A DNA stretch of 13,509 nucleotides from Firm-08 sp045541535 (GCA_045541535.1 JAZQJG010000040.1:1-13509), one strand, 5' to 3'; shown: positions 1 to 7,009, counted from the stretch's first letter. A program made the numbers and translations. Notes: generated by a model not told the origin, from the letters alone.

Positions 1-27
1 GAGTTTCGCGCAAATGGATTTTTTTGA

Positions 28-138
28 AAGGTGAAGTGTGCAATTTGCAGCAAGGCTGGCGCCTTGCAAAAATGAACACAAGCAAGGCAGAAAAAGCCAT
101 TGCGCCAAACCATAATGGGTTCGACTCTTGTCACCTTA
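28..138 (+). other. Non-coding segment with tRNA-like folding potential
   Basis: This stretch lies just beyond the citrate synthase stop. A 7-base arm AAGGTGA (28-34) is complementary to TCACCTT (131-137). Inside are a perfect 7-bp hairpin (50-56 with 61-67, loop TGGC), a second stem (82-88 with 96-103, one bulged base), and at the 3' side a weak 5-bp stem around the loop TTCGACT (120-126), which matches the T-loop consensus. The order resembles a cloverleaf, but at about 110 bp it is too long for an ordinary tRNA, has no CCA end, and I cannot place a convincing anticodon arm. It may be a degenerate tRNA-derived element, a small dispersed repeat, or chance. Transcribed leftwards, it would be the 3' untranslated region of the citrate synthase. 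I see no U-tract terminator in it. Confidence 0.25.
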
Positions 139-143
139 AGTGT

Positions 144-1508
144 TTAGCGTTTATCCATAGGAACGTAAGGATGACGGGCCCCCACGTTTTCATAGGCGGG
201 ACGGATGATCTTACCGCCGCCGATAAGCTCCTCCAGCCGATGGGCGCTCCAGCCCACGATACGGCCGATGGCAAAGAGGGGGGTATACAGCTCGCTGGGC
301 AGATCCAACATTGAATAGGCAAAGCCGCTGTAAAAGTCCACATTGGCGCTGACACCCTTGTACACCTTCCGCTTTTTACCGATGGCGATAGGCGCCAAAC
401 GGGCCACGTTACTATACAGGGCAAATTCCTTTTCCCTTCCCTTTTCACGGGAGAGATCCTGCACGTATTCCTTGAGGATCTCGCTTCGGGGGTCGCTGAG
501 GGAGTAGACGGCGTGACCCATACCGTAGATCAGACCGCTACCGTCAAAGGCTTGCTTTTCCAGAATCTTATTAAGATACGCCAAAATCTCCTCTTCGTTT
601 TCCCAATCCTTGACGTTGGCGCGGATGTCGTCAAACATCTGCACCACCTTGATATTGGCGCCGCCGTGGCGGGGGCCCTTGAGGGAGCAGAGAGAGGCGG
701 CGATACAGGAATAGGTATCGGTGCCCGAGGAGGTAACCACGTGGGTGGTGAAGGTGGAATTGTTACCGCCGCCGTGCTCGGCGTGGAGCACCAGCGCCAG
801 ATCCAACAATCTGGCCTCCAGCTCGGTATACTGTCCGTCGGGACGGAGCAGATACAGAATATTCTCCGCAATGGATTTGTCGGGGTCGGGATGACGGATA
901 TAGAGATTGCCGCCCTGCACGTAATGGATATAGGCGTGGTAGGCGTAGAGGGCTACCAGAGGCAGCGTGGCGATGAGCTGAATACATTGCCGCAATACGT
1001 TGGGCAGGGAGATATCCAGCGCATTGTTATCATAGCCGTACAGCGTTAAAACACTGCGGGCAATGGTATTCATAATATCGGGCGTGGGCGCCTTGAGCAC
1101 CACGTCCCGCACGAAATTGGTGGGCAGGGTGCGATAGGAGGCCAACAGCTCCCGAAACTCTGCCAACTCCCCACCGTTGGGCAAGGAGCCGAAAAGCAAC
1201 AGATAAATAGTTTCCTCAAAACCGAAGCGGCGCTCGGAGCTAAATCCCTGCACCAGATCCCGAATGGGAATGCCGCGGTAATACAGCTCACCCTCACAAG
1301 GCACCAGACCCTCGGGGGTCTTTTTATAAGCGTTGATCTCCGAAATCTCGGTAAGTCCGGTTAAAACGCCGCGACCGTCCAGATCGCGCAGGCCCCGCTT
1401 GACCTGCATGGTGGTGTATAAAGCGGGATCAATTCCAAAATTCTCAAGACACTTATCTGCATAATTTTGCAGCGCGCCGGTGATATCGGAGTAATGTTGA
1501 TAAGACAT
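144..1508 (-). CDS. gltA: Citrate synthase
   Basis: The enzyme condenses acetyl-CoA with oxaloacetate to citrate in the cytoplasm, the entry step of the oxidative branch that supplies 2-oxoglutarate and glutamate. The 454-residue product is complete. All three catalytic residues of the family are visible: His281 in GPRHGGAN, His332 in GMGHAVYS and Asp391 in NVDFYSG. The HAEHGGGNNSTF segment and the arginine-containing IGRIVGWSAHR segment near the C-terminus also fit. The length is close to that of long clostridial citrate synthases. Methylcitrate synthase activity cannot be excluded from sequence alone. The ATG start follows a purine-rich but weak ribosome binding site (AAAGAGAGA). No aconitase or isocitrate dehydrogenase gene is adjacent. 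The gene lies 67 bp after the operon of 1576-3692 on the same strand, so it could receive read-through as well as use its own promoter. Confidence 0.95.
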   Translation of the reverse strand: MSYQHYSDITGALQNYADKCLENFGIDPALYTTMQVKRGLRDLDGRGVLTGLTEISEINAYKKTPEGLVPCEGELYYRGIPIRDLVQGFSSERRFGFEETIYLLLFGSLPNGGELAEFRELLASYRTLPTNFVRDVVLKAPTPDIMNTIARSVLTLYGYDNNALDISLPNVLRQCIQLIATLPLVALYAYHAYIHYVQGGNLYIRHPDPDKSIAENILYLLRPDGQYTELEARLLDLALVLHAEHGGGNNSTFTTHVVTSSGTDTYSCIAASLCSLKGPRHGGANIKVVQMFDDIRANVKDWENEEEILAYLNKILEKQAFDGSGLIYGMGHAVYSLSDPRSEILKEYVQDLSREKGREKEFALYSNVARLAPIAIGKKRKVYKGVSANVDFYSGFAYSMLDLPSELYTPLFAIGRIVGWSAHRLEELIGGGKIIRPAYENVGARHPYVPMDKR

Positions 1509-1539
1509 AGCGATCTCTCTTTCTGGTAAAATATAGTTT

Positions 1540-1568
1540 ATTGTAACATATTATATATATTTATACAA
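1540..1568 (-). promoter_or_regulatory. Sigma-A promoter for citrate synthase
   Basis: On the minus strand a -35 TTGTAT (1563-1568) and a -10 TACAAT (1540-1545) are separated by 17 bases. The -10 is preceded by TG one base upstream, giving an extended -10. The predicted transcript starts around 1533, about 25 bases before the ATG. No terminator separates it from the upstream operon. Confidence 0.6.
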
Positions 1569-1575
1569 GCAATTT

Positions 1576-2100
1576 TTATGCGCCGGCAATATAACCGATA
1601 TATTTTTGCGCCGCCGAAGCGGTGAGACTGGACAGGCTGACTGCCCGCACCGAGCCTGACTCATTGATAAAATAGGTAATGGGGCAAGCGCTGACGTTGT
1701 ACTTGGCGCAAACCTCCCCCTTGCCGTCGGGAATGATCACGTCCACACTCAATCCCTGCTCCGCAAGATATGCGGTGATCGCCTTGCCGTCGGTTTCTCC
1801 CTTGGCCACCAGCACGGTGCGCACGTCGGTGCCCGCTTTGGCGGCCGACAGATTGGTCAACAGCGTTTTACCGTCGGAGGTGGCGCGATCAAAAAAGATC
1901 AGCGCCGTACCGCCCTTACCGTAATAGGAGGAAAGGGTATAGTCCTCCCCCGTGGCGGTTTTGGCGGTAAAGTCCACCGCCGTTCCCAGATCCTTGTCGC
2001 CGCCCATCAGATCGGCGCCCACAAAGCCCAGAGCGATGACCACGATCACCGCCAACAAAATGAAAAATAACGGTTTTACAAAACCGGTGCTTCCTCTCAT
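1576..2100 (-). CDS. Membrane-anchored thioredoxin-fold protein lacking CXXC
   Basis: The 174-residue product has one hydrophobic N-terminal segment (about residues 8-29) that would anchor it with the rest outside. It then follows the order of a TlpA/AhpC-type thioredoxin fold: VDFTAKTATGEDYTLSSY, the strand TALIFF (65-70), and the cis-proline region ACPITYFINESG (138-149). Where active relatives carry W-C-x-x-C directly after the strand, this protein reads DRATSDGK, so the redox CXXC is absent. The only cysteines are Cys131 and Cys139, the latter directly before the presumed cis-Pro140. Thiol reductase activity is therefore unlikely by the usual mechanism. A binding or sensing role is possible. 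I chose ATG 2100 because it has a good GGAAAGG ribosome binding site. An upstream GTG at 2118 overlaps the AraC stop and would add six residues. It is the last gene of the AraC operon. Confidence 0.7.
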   Translation of the reverse strand: MRGSTGFVKPLFFILLAVIVVIALGFVGADLMGGDKDLGTAVDFTAKTATGEDYTLSSYYGKGGTALIFFDRATSDGKTLLTNLSAAKAGTDVRTVLVAKGETDGKAITAYLAEQGLSVDVIIPDGKGEVCAKYNVSACPITYFINESGSVRAVSLSSLTASAAQKYIGYIAGA

Positions 2101-2114
2101 AACAACCTTTCCTT

Positions 2115-2900
2115 TCACCGTTTATCCTGACGGGGTAACACGGAAAAATGCTTTTGATATACCTTGGTAAAATACTCCGGCGAGCTGAATCCGCATTGCT
2201 CGGCGGCTTGGGCCACCGATGCGCCCCGTGCCAACAGCTTTTTGGCGCGATCACAACGCAAGCTCTGCCAATAACCGGACAAAGTCTTGCCGGTAACCTC
2301 TTTGAAAATATGACACAGATGATAGCGGCTGACCCCCACGCTATGGGCAATACCCTCCACGTCCAGCGGCTCGGCATAATGCTCGCCGATATAGACCAGC
2401 GCATCCTTTACCGCAGCGGTCATCCGTCGATCGTTGCCCGGCATCTGATCGCCGCCGCAGCTTACCAGCCGTACGTAGAGCTGTACCATCAGTCCCGTGG
2501 CCAGTTCCCTGTAAAAATTCTCCTCTTGCTCCAACGTCTGTGTTATCTGACGGTAGAGCGCAACACACGCTTCGTCCCGACACACCAAGGGCAAGGGACT
2601 TTGATACAAAGAGGCGGAGTCCACCAGCTCGGGGGCGGGGATCAGGCAATAATAGGTGCATTTTTTCCCCACGGGGGTATAGCCGTGGAGATGGTGGGAA
2701 TGGATACAGACGATCTCTCCCGGACGGGCAATCACCGTTTCGGTATTGCTCTGCACCTGCACCTCCCCCTCCAGAATCAGCAACAGCTCCACCGCCTCAT
2801 GCCAATGGAGCAGCATGGGCGGCATCTGTTGGGTACGGGTGTCCTTGCGGAAGATCAGGGGCCAGGGTCGCTCGTTGTAACGAAGATCCTCGTAACGCAT
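2115..2900 (-). CDS. AraC-family transcriptional regulator (second of tandem pair)
   Basis: This 261-residue cytoplasmic DNA-binding regulator has an N-terminal cupin-like sensing domain (HWHEAVELLLILEG, then ARPGEIVCIHSHHLHGY) and a C-terminal AraC domain with two helix-turn-helix motifs from about residue 160 to the end. The first contains GVSRYHLCHIFKEVTGK around His197. The second contains SVAQAAEQCGFSSPEYFTKVYQKHF. Family members with this layout usually sense a sugar or sugar derivative and activate transport and catabolic genes. The ATG has an AGGAGG ribosome binding site inside the end of the upstream paralogue, whose TAG stop is three bases away, so translation is probably coupled. 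About 59 of the last 72 residues match the upstream regulator, counted by eye. The likely targets are the sugar genes at 5173-8904. This is inferred from proximity. Confidence 0.9.
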   Translation of the reverse strand: MRYEDLRYNERPWPLIFRKDTRTQQMPPMLLHWHEAVELLLILEGEVQVQSNTETVIARPGEIVCIHSHHLHGYTPVGKKCTYYCLIPAPELVDSASLYQSPLPLVCRDEACVALYRQITQTLEQEENFYRELATGLMVQLYVRLVSCGGDQMPGNDRRMTAAVKDALVYIGEHYAEPLDVEGIAHSVGVSRYHLCHIFKEVTGKTLSGYWQSLRCDRAKKLLARGASVAQAAEQCGFSSPEYFTKVYQKHFSVLPRQDKR

Positions 2901-2903
2901 ATC

Positions 2904-3692
2904 CTACCTCCTGTCCTTACTGGGTAACACGCCGAAATGCTTTTGATAAGCGCGGCAGAAATAGCTCTGGGAGGAAAAGCCGCTTTGCTCGGCAGCTTGG
3001 GCCACCGAAGCGCCCTGTGACAACAGCTTTTTGGCGCGATCACATCGCAAACCCTGCCAATAGCCGGAAAGCGTCTTGCCGGTAACCTCTTTGAAAATAT
3101 GACACAGATGATAGCGACTGACCCCCGCGGCAGCAGCCACTTTTTCCACGCTGACCGAAGGATGATAATAATGATCGTTCAGATATTCCACCGCTTTTTT
3201 TACCGCCGGAGTGGGACGGGTCTCCTCTCCGTATTGTTCTTCTCCGCTGATTTGCGCCAATCGCACGTAAAGCTGCGTGAGCAACCCCTTCCCTTTTTCT
3301 TTGTAAAATGCGGCCTGCTCCGTCAAAGTTTCCACCAAACGCTTCATCCAATCTACGGCCTCCCCATCATCGGTGACACGGGGCAGCGCACTTTGATACA
3401 GGGCCCGACTGTCCAACGCCTTCCGAGGGAAAATGATACAATAATAGCGACATTGCTCGCTGAGAGATTCGTAAAGATGCATGTGCCCCGAATGGATACA
3501 AACCACCTGCCCCGCCTCCGCTACCGAACGCTCGCTACCGCTAAAAATACGCAGTTTTCCATGAACGATATATAAGATCTCCACCGCATCATGCCAGTGC
3601 AAATACATTTCGTGATAGTTGCAAAGCAGGGTGTCGTCCCTGAAAATAATGGGTAGAATATCGTCGCTGTACTCCAGGGCTTCATAGCGCAC
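2904..3692 (-). CDS. AraC-family transcriptional regulator (first of tandem pair)
   Basis: The 262-residue paralogue of the next gene has the same layout: an N-terminal cupin (YLHWHDAVEILYIVHGK, then GQVVCIHSGHMHLY) and a C-terminal AraC domain (GVSRYHLCHIFKEVTGK, then SVAQAAEQSGFSSQSYF). I start it at GTG 3692. This gives VRYEALEYSDD, aligned with MRYEDLRYNER of the paralogue, behind a strong AAGGAGG site eight bases upstream. A longer reading from ATG 3842 is ruled out because the promoter lies downstream of that ATG. The C-terminal DNA-binding halves are nearly interchangeable while the ligand-binding halves differ more. The two may therefore recognise similar operators while responding to different signals. 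It is first in the operon and divergent from the lipoprotein gene at 3881. Autoregulation is plausible given the palindrome in its promoter. Confidence 0.88.
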   Translation of the reverse strand: MRYEALEYSDDILPIIFRDDTLLCNYHEMYLHWHDAVEILYIVHGKLRIFSGSERSVAEAGQVVCIHSGHMHLYESLSEQCRYYCIIFPRKALDSRALYQSALPRVTDDGEAVDWMKRLVETLTEQAAFYKEKGKGLLTQLYVRLAQISGEEQYGEETRPTPAVKKAVEYLNDHYYHPSVSVEKVAAAAGVSRYHLCHIFKEVTGKTLSGYWQGLRCDRAKKLLSQGASVAQAAEQSGFSSQSYFCRAYQKHFGVLPSKDRR

Positions 3693-3755
3693 GGCGCTCT
3701 CCTCCTTTTCGCACAAAATCTCAAAGTTTAGTGGGTGTTTTTTCTTTTTAATGGT

Positions 3756-3784
3756 ATTATACCGCAACATTGTGACAATTACAA
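3756..3784 (-). promoter_or_regulatory. Sigma-A promoter of the AraC operon
   Basis: On the minus strand a -35 TTGTAA (3779-3784), a 17-base spacer and a consensus -10 TATAAT (3756-3761) are present. Transcription would start near 3749, leaving a leader of about 57 bases before GTG 3692. This placement decides the start of the first AraC gene. Confidence 0.75.
3769..3779. promoter_or_regulatory. Perfect palindrome within the AraC-operon promoter spacer
   Basis: ATTGT-G-ACAAT is a perfect 5-bp inverted repeat around one base. It fills most of the spacer between the -10 and -35 of the AraC-operon promoter. A protein bound here would block that promoter, so it is a candidate repressor site. AraC proteins usually bind direct repeats, so the binder may be a different regulator. 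Confidence 0.4.
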
Positions 3785-3793
3785 GGAAAACCC

Positions 3794-3806
3794 GGCAAAT
3801 TTTGCC
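3794..3806. promoter_or_regulatory. Perfect 13-bp palindrome between divergent promoters
   Basis: GGCAAA-T-TTTGCC is a perfect inverted repeat just upstream of the -35 of the AraC-operon promoter. A further copy of the half-site GGCAAA begins at 3824, 30 bp away, about three helical turns. This is a candidate operator serving one or both divergent transcription units. The binder is unknown. Confidence 0.4.
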
Positions 3807-3834
3807 TCTCTCTCTTTCTTTTTGGCAAAGGGTG

Positions 3835-3843
3835 TGATACAAT
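3835..3843 (+). promoter_or_regulatory. Extended -10 promoter for the EEP lipoprotein
   Basis: TG-A-TACAAT matches an extended -10 element. There is no good -35 at 17 bases, only TTTCTT at 3815-3820, so the promoter may depend on the extended element or on an activator. The start site would be near 3850, about 31 bases before the ATG. Confidence 0.5.
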
Positions 3844-3880
3844 GAAAGTATCCATTATAAATATAAACGGAGGAAGCTTT

Positions 3881-5071
3881 ATGAAGCGTTTTGTTGCTTT
3901 TACCCTGATGCTGTTATTGTTGCTCACCGCTTGCGCCCCGGCGGAGGTGGAGAACATTCCGTCCAATACCAATCAACCGCCCCAAGGGGAGCAAATCACC
4001 CAGACGCCGGAGGACCAGACCCCTGAAAACGAAGGCGACCCCACCCCTCAAGCCCCTGTTGATCCGGCACCGGAAACCCCGACCGACCCCAACACCCAAT
4101 CCCCCAACACCAACAAGCCGGAAACGCCCGCCGATCCCGAAACGCCCACGCAAAACACTCCCACCGAGAAACCCGAGGACTCCGAGCAAGCACCCGGCTC
4201 CGTCTTTGACGATGAGAACTACAAGGACTATACCACCACTTGTATGTCCTTTAATGTATTGGCCTGTAACAGCGGCGGCGGCACCTATTCCCACCCCTCG
4301 GTACGCGCTCCCTGGATTTTAGATACCATCAAGGATTACAAACCGGATCTTTTGGGTTGTCAGGAGGTTATCAAGCAGATCAACAACGTTGAAAACTACG
4401 ATATGTACACCTATCTGACCACCAATCTCTCCAAGATGGGATATGACTTCAAGGGTATGATGGATGCCAAGGGCAAAGCAGGCAGCACGGTGGCCGTGGC
4501 CGATTACACCGTGGCCTCGGGCCTGATGATTTTTTGGAAAAAAGATCGCTTTGAGCTCAAAGATTTCGGTACCCGCGTGTATACCAACGATTCCGGCCGT
4601 CATTTTCAATGGGTCAAGCTCTACGATAAAGAGGAGCGGATCACCATTTTGATGACCAACACCCATATGTCCATTAACCCCGGTACCCCCGGTGACGTTG
4701 CCGCCGGTGACGCCCTACGCGCCCGACAGGCCAACGAACTTTACCAGTTCTGGAACGTCAACTGCAAAGAGGATATGGCCCTGTATGCCACCGGTGACTA
4801 TAATCACCGAACCAGCACCACCGCCTTCGGCAATATGACCAAGGGCAAGTTCGTTTCCTCTCGTGAGTTTTCCCGCTCCGCCAACGCCGATTCCTGGATC
4901 GATCACGTGCTCATCAACGGCGATATTCAAGAGTGTTTTAAATATGAGCGATGCAACGAAACCTATGAGCCCGCCGGTATGCCCAAACCCGATCCCGACA
5001 AGCGCAACATACAATATTGCGCCAGCGATCACTATGCCGTAATTGCGTATTGTTCCAATGCCTATCGCTAA
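3881..5071 (+). CDS. Surface lipoprotein with endonuclease/exonuclease/phosphatase (EEP) domain
   Basis: The 396-residue product begins with a lipoprotein signal, MKRF followed by a leucine run and the lipobox L-T-A-C with Cys18, so it should be lipid-anchored outside the cell. Residues 19-107 are a low-complexity Pro/Thr/Glu/Asp linker. From about 120 the EEP fold follows with the full metal-dependent active site: SFNV, Glu162 in LGCQEV, His262 in NTHMS, Asp306 and Asn308 in GDYNH, the WIDHV segment, and Asp383-His384 in SDHYAV. The family hydrolyses phosphodiester or phosphomonoester bonds in nucleic acids, phospholipids or inositol phosphates. The substrate cannot be read from sequence. 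ATG 3881 has a GGAGGA ribosome binding site. The earlier in-frame ATG 3842 overlaps the promoter -10 and is rejected. The gene diverges from the AraC operon, and no terminator separates it from the dehydrogenase operon downstream. Confidence 0.9.
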   Translation: MKRFVAFTLMLLLLLTACAPAEVENIPSNTNQPPQGEQITQTPEDQTPENEGDPTPQAPVDPAPETPTDPNTQSPNTNKPETPADPETPTQNTPTEKPEDSEQAPGSVFDDENYKDYTTTCMSFNVLACNSGGGTYSHPSVRAPWILDTIKDYKPDLLGCQEVIKQINNVENYDMYTYLTTNLSKMGYDFKGMMDAKGKAGSTVAVADYTVASGLMIFWKKDRFELKDFGTRVYTNDSGRHFQWVKLYDKEERITILMTNTHMSINPGTPGDVAAGDALRARQANELYQFWNVNCKEDMALYATGDYNHRTSTTAFGNMTKGKFVSSREFSRSANADSWIDHVLINGDIQECFKYERCNETYEPAGMPKPDPDKRNIQYCASDHYAVIAYCSNAYR

Positions 5072-5088
5072 AATCGCAAAATAGTGCA
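5071..5088 (+). promoter_or_regulatory. Candidate activator box upstream of the dehydrogenase operon
   Basis: This 18-bp sequence, AAATCGCAAAATAGTGCA, matches 17 of 18 bases of a site at 7117-7134. In both places it ends exactly 21 bases before the first base of the -35 hexamer. TCGCAA recurs at 5095-5100, 21 bp after its copy at 5074-5079, a two-turn direct-repeat spacing typical of AraC-family sites. It starts at the last base of the preceding stop codon. Binding by the local AraC proteins is inferred. Confidence 0.6.
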
Positions 5089-5109
5089 GATTTTTCGCAA
5101 TTTATTCCC

Positions 5110-5138
5110 TTGTTTTATTTGATAAGCGGCATTATACT
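5110..5138 (+). promoter_or_regulatory. Sigma-A promoter for the dehydrogenase-isomerase operon
   Basis: A -35 TTGTTT (5110-5115), a 17-base spacer and a -10 TATACT (5133-5138) are present. The start site is expected near 5145, about 28 bases before the ATG. Confidence 0.7.
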
Positions 5139-5172
5139 GAAGGTATAAACTATTTTAAGGAGGAAGTTTGAG

Positions 5173-6180
5173 ATGAAGATTTGTATTCTCGGCTTCGGCG
5201 GCATTTCCAAGAGCCATCTGCGGGGCTATCAGGCCAGCGAGGCATCAGGAAGTGAGGACAAGCTGGTAGCCGTTTGCGACATCAACCCCGAGCAATTTAC
5301 CGGCAAGGTGAAAATGAACATTGACACCGGTGACAGTTTGTTGCCCGAGGGCGTACACACCTACACCGATTGGGAAGAAATGATCGACACCGAGCAGCCG
5401 GACATCGTGGACATCTGCTTGCCCACCTATCTTCACTGCGAATATACCTGTAAGATTTTGGAGAAGGGCTGTCACGTACAGTGCGAAAAGCCCATGGGTC
5501 TGACCCGTGAGGAATGTGAAAAAATGCTGGACACCGCAGGGCGCACCGGCAAAAAGCTGATGGTGGGTATGTGTCTGCGCTTTGAGCCCCTGTATCTGGA
5601 GCTGAAGGCCATGGTGGACGACGGCCGTTTCGGCAAGGTCCGTTCCGCCTATTTTGACCGTCTGAGCGCCCTGCCCAGATGGGGCTACGAGTGCTGGTTC
5701 CCCGACGTTAAGCGTTCGGGCGGCGTCGCCTTTGATATGCACATTCACGACGTGGATATCATTCCCTTCATTTTCGGCGAGCCGGAGGCTGTCAGCGCCA
5801 GCGTGGCCGGCGATGAGGAATGCGCCTGCCGTTCCATCCACTCCAACTTCTTCTATCCCGACAAGATCGTTACCGCCATCGGCGAATGGGGTATGAGTGA
5901 CGGTTGGCCCTTCTCTATGAGTTACCGTGTTAACTTTGAAAAGGCCTCCGTGGTTTCCGACACCGCCGGCGTCATCACCGTCTATCCCAACGACGGCGAA
6001 AGCTACGTGGTAGACTACGCCAAGAAAAAGCGTATGCAGGAACAGCAAGAGTATTTTGCCGCCGTTATCCGTGGCAAGGAAAATACCGTCAGCACCCCCG
6101 AAAGCGCTATGAAGAGCGTGTTGCGGGTGCAAAAACTGTTGGAAAGCGCCGCCAAAAACGGCGAGAAAGTGAGCTTGTAA
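5173..6180 (+). CDS. Gfo/Idh/MocA-family oxidoreductase
   Basis: This 335-residue cytoplasmic NAD(P)-dependent dehydrogenase probably oxidises or reduces a sugar, polyol (inositol-like) or sugar acid. The N-terminal Rossmann fold starts with ILGFGGISKSH and has an acidic residue in AVCDINPEQ at the end of the second strand. The hallmark EKP motif is Glu105-Lys106-Pro107 in CEKPMGLT. The C-terminal substrate domain carries the family signature SGGVAFDMHIHDVDII, with Asp188, His192 and Asp193 near the presumed catalytic site. The length is typical of the family. The ATG follows AAGGAGGAAG. The TAA stop shares one base with the ATG of the isomerase gene, so the two are translationally coupled and probably act on the same substrate in sequence. 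The exact substrate cannot be assigned. Confidence 0.93.
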   Translation: MKICILGFGGISKSHLRGYQASEASGSEDKLVAVCDINPEQFTGKVKMNIDTGDSLLPEGVHTYTDWEEMIDTEQPDIVDICLPTYLHCEYTCKILEKGCHVQCEKPMGLTREECEKMLDTAGRTGKKLMVGMCLRFEPLYLELKAMVDDGRFGKVRSAYFDRLSALPRWGYECWFPDVKRSGGVAFDMHIHDVDIIPFIFGEPEAVSASVAGDEECACRSIHSNFFYPDKIVTAIGEWGMSDGWPFSMSYRVNFEKASVVSDTAGVITVYPNDGESYVVDYAKKKRMQEQQEYFAAVIRGKENTVSTPESAMKSVLRVQKLLESAAKNGEKVSL

Positions 6181-6998
6181 TGATGAATTTAGGTGTACTG
6201 TTTCAACTGAAAAAGGACGTTGACGTTTTAACAAAATTTGAAGAGATCAAGGCTATGGATCTGCAGAGCTGTCAGATCACCGTATGGGATATGGACCTCT
6301 ACACCGAGGAAATGGCCGCCAAGATCGTGGAAGCCAAGGAAAAGACCGGCATTGAAGTATCCACCCTGTGGGCCGGTTGGACCGGTCCCAAGGAATGGAA
6401 CTTTACCTACGGTCCCGTCACTCTGGGTCTGGTGCCCGCCGCTTACCGCGGCACCCGTCTGGAGGACCTGCGCAAGGCTATCCCCTTTGCCAAGGCCATC
6501 GGCACCAAGAATATCGCCACCCACGTAGGCTTCCTGCCCACCAACCCCAGAGATCCCGACTACGTCGGCACCATCGGCGCCCTGCGCCATCTCTGCCGTG
6601 AGATGAAGGAACAGGATCTGACCTTCCTCTTTGAGACCGGTCAGGAAACTCCCGTTACCCTGTTGCGTGCCATTGAGGACATCGGCACCGGAAACGTGGG
6701 CATCAACTTTGACACCGCTAACGTCATCCTCTACGGTATGGCCAATGCGCTGGATAGTTGGAACACCTTCGGCAAATACGTCAAAGATATGCACATCAAG
6801 GACGGCGTATTCCCCACCGACGGCAACAACCTGGGTAAAGAGGTGGCCGTCGGCGAAGGTAAGGCCGACTTCCCCGCCCTTGTGGCACAGATGAAAAAGG
6901 ACGGCTATGACGGCTATATCACCATTGAGCGCGAGATCAAGGGTGAAAAGCAGATCGCCGACATCATCAAGGCAAGAGACCTGCTCCGCAGTCTGTAA
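6180..6998 (+). CDS. Sugar phosphate isomerase/epimerase (TIM barrel)
   Basis: The 272-residue product belongs to the xylose-isomerase-like TIM barrel family (the AP endonuclease 2 fold, with relatives such as IolE, Hyi and tagatose epimerases). The four metal-ligand positions of the family are all visible: Glu152 in LFETGQE, Asp178 in NFDTAN, His205 in DMHIKDG and Glu250 in TIERE. The reaction would be isomerisation, epimerisation or dehydration of a sugar or keto-polyol with a divalent metal in the cytoplasm. It starts at ATG 6180, overlapping the dehydrogenase stop; the adjacent ATG 6183 is an alternative. Dehydrogenase plus isomerase pairs of this kind are common in inositol and rare-sugar pathways. 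The operon ends at the hairpin of 7010-7044. Confidence 0.92.
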   Translation: MMNLGVLFQLKKDVDVLTKFEEIKAMDLQSCQITVWDMDLYTEEMAAKIVEAKEKTGIEVSTLWAGWTGPKEWNFTYGPVTLGLVPAAYRGTRLEDLRKAIPFAKAIGTKNIATHVGFLPTNPRDPDYVGTIGALRHLCREMKEQDLTFLFETGQETPVTLLRAIEDIGTGNVGINFDTANVILYGMANALDSWNTFGKYVKDMHIKDGVFPTDGNNLGKEVAVGEGKADFPALVAQMKKDGYDGYITIEREIKGEKQIADIIKARDLLRSL

Positions 6999-7009
6999 AT
7001 GAATCATAA

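Noticed and set aside
50..67. Terminator for citrate synthase
   Set aside because: The 7-bp hairpin has no T run on either strand at its 3' side and lies about 80 bases beyond the stop.
3692..3842. Longer reading of the first AraC protein from ATG 3842
   Set aside because: The -10/-35 at 3756-3784 lies inside this extension, the extra residues do not match the paralogue, and GTG 3692 has a strong ribosome binding site.
3842..3880. Longer reading of the EEP lipoprotein from ATG 3842
   Set aside because: That ATG overlaps the -10 element and would place 13 residues ahead of the lipoprotein signal. ATG 3881 has GGAGGA at the right distance.
5245..6234. Long antisense frame opposite the dehydrogenase
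   Set aside because: It mirrors the codon bias of the real gene, shows no motifs and has no ribosome binding site. The same holds for the long frames at 6228-7007 and 7189-8910 on the minus strand.
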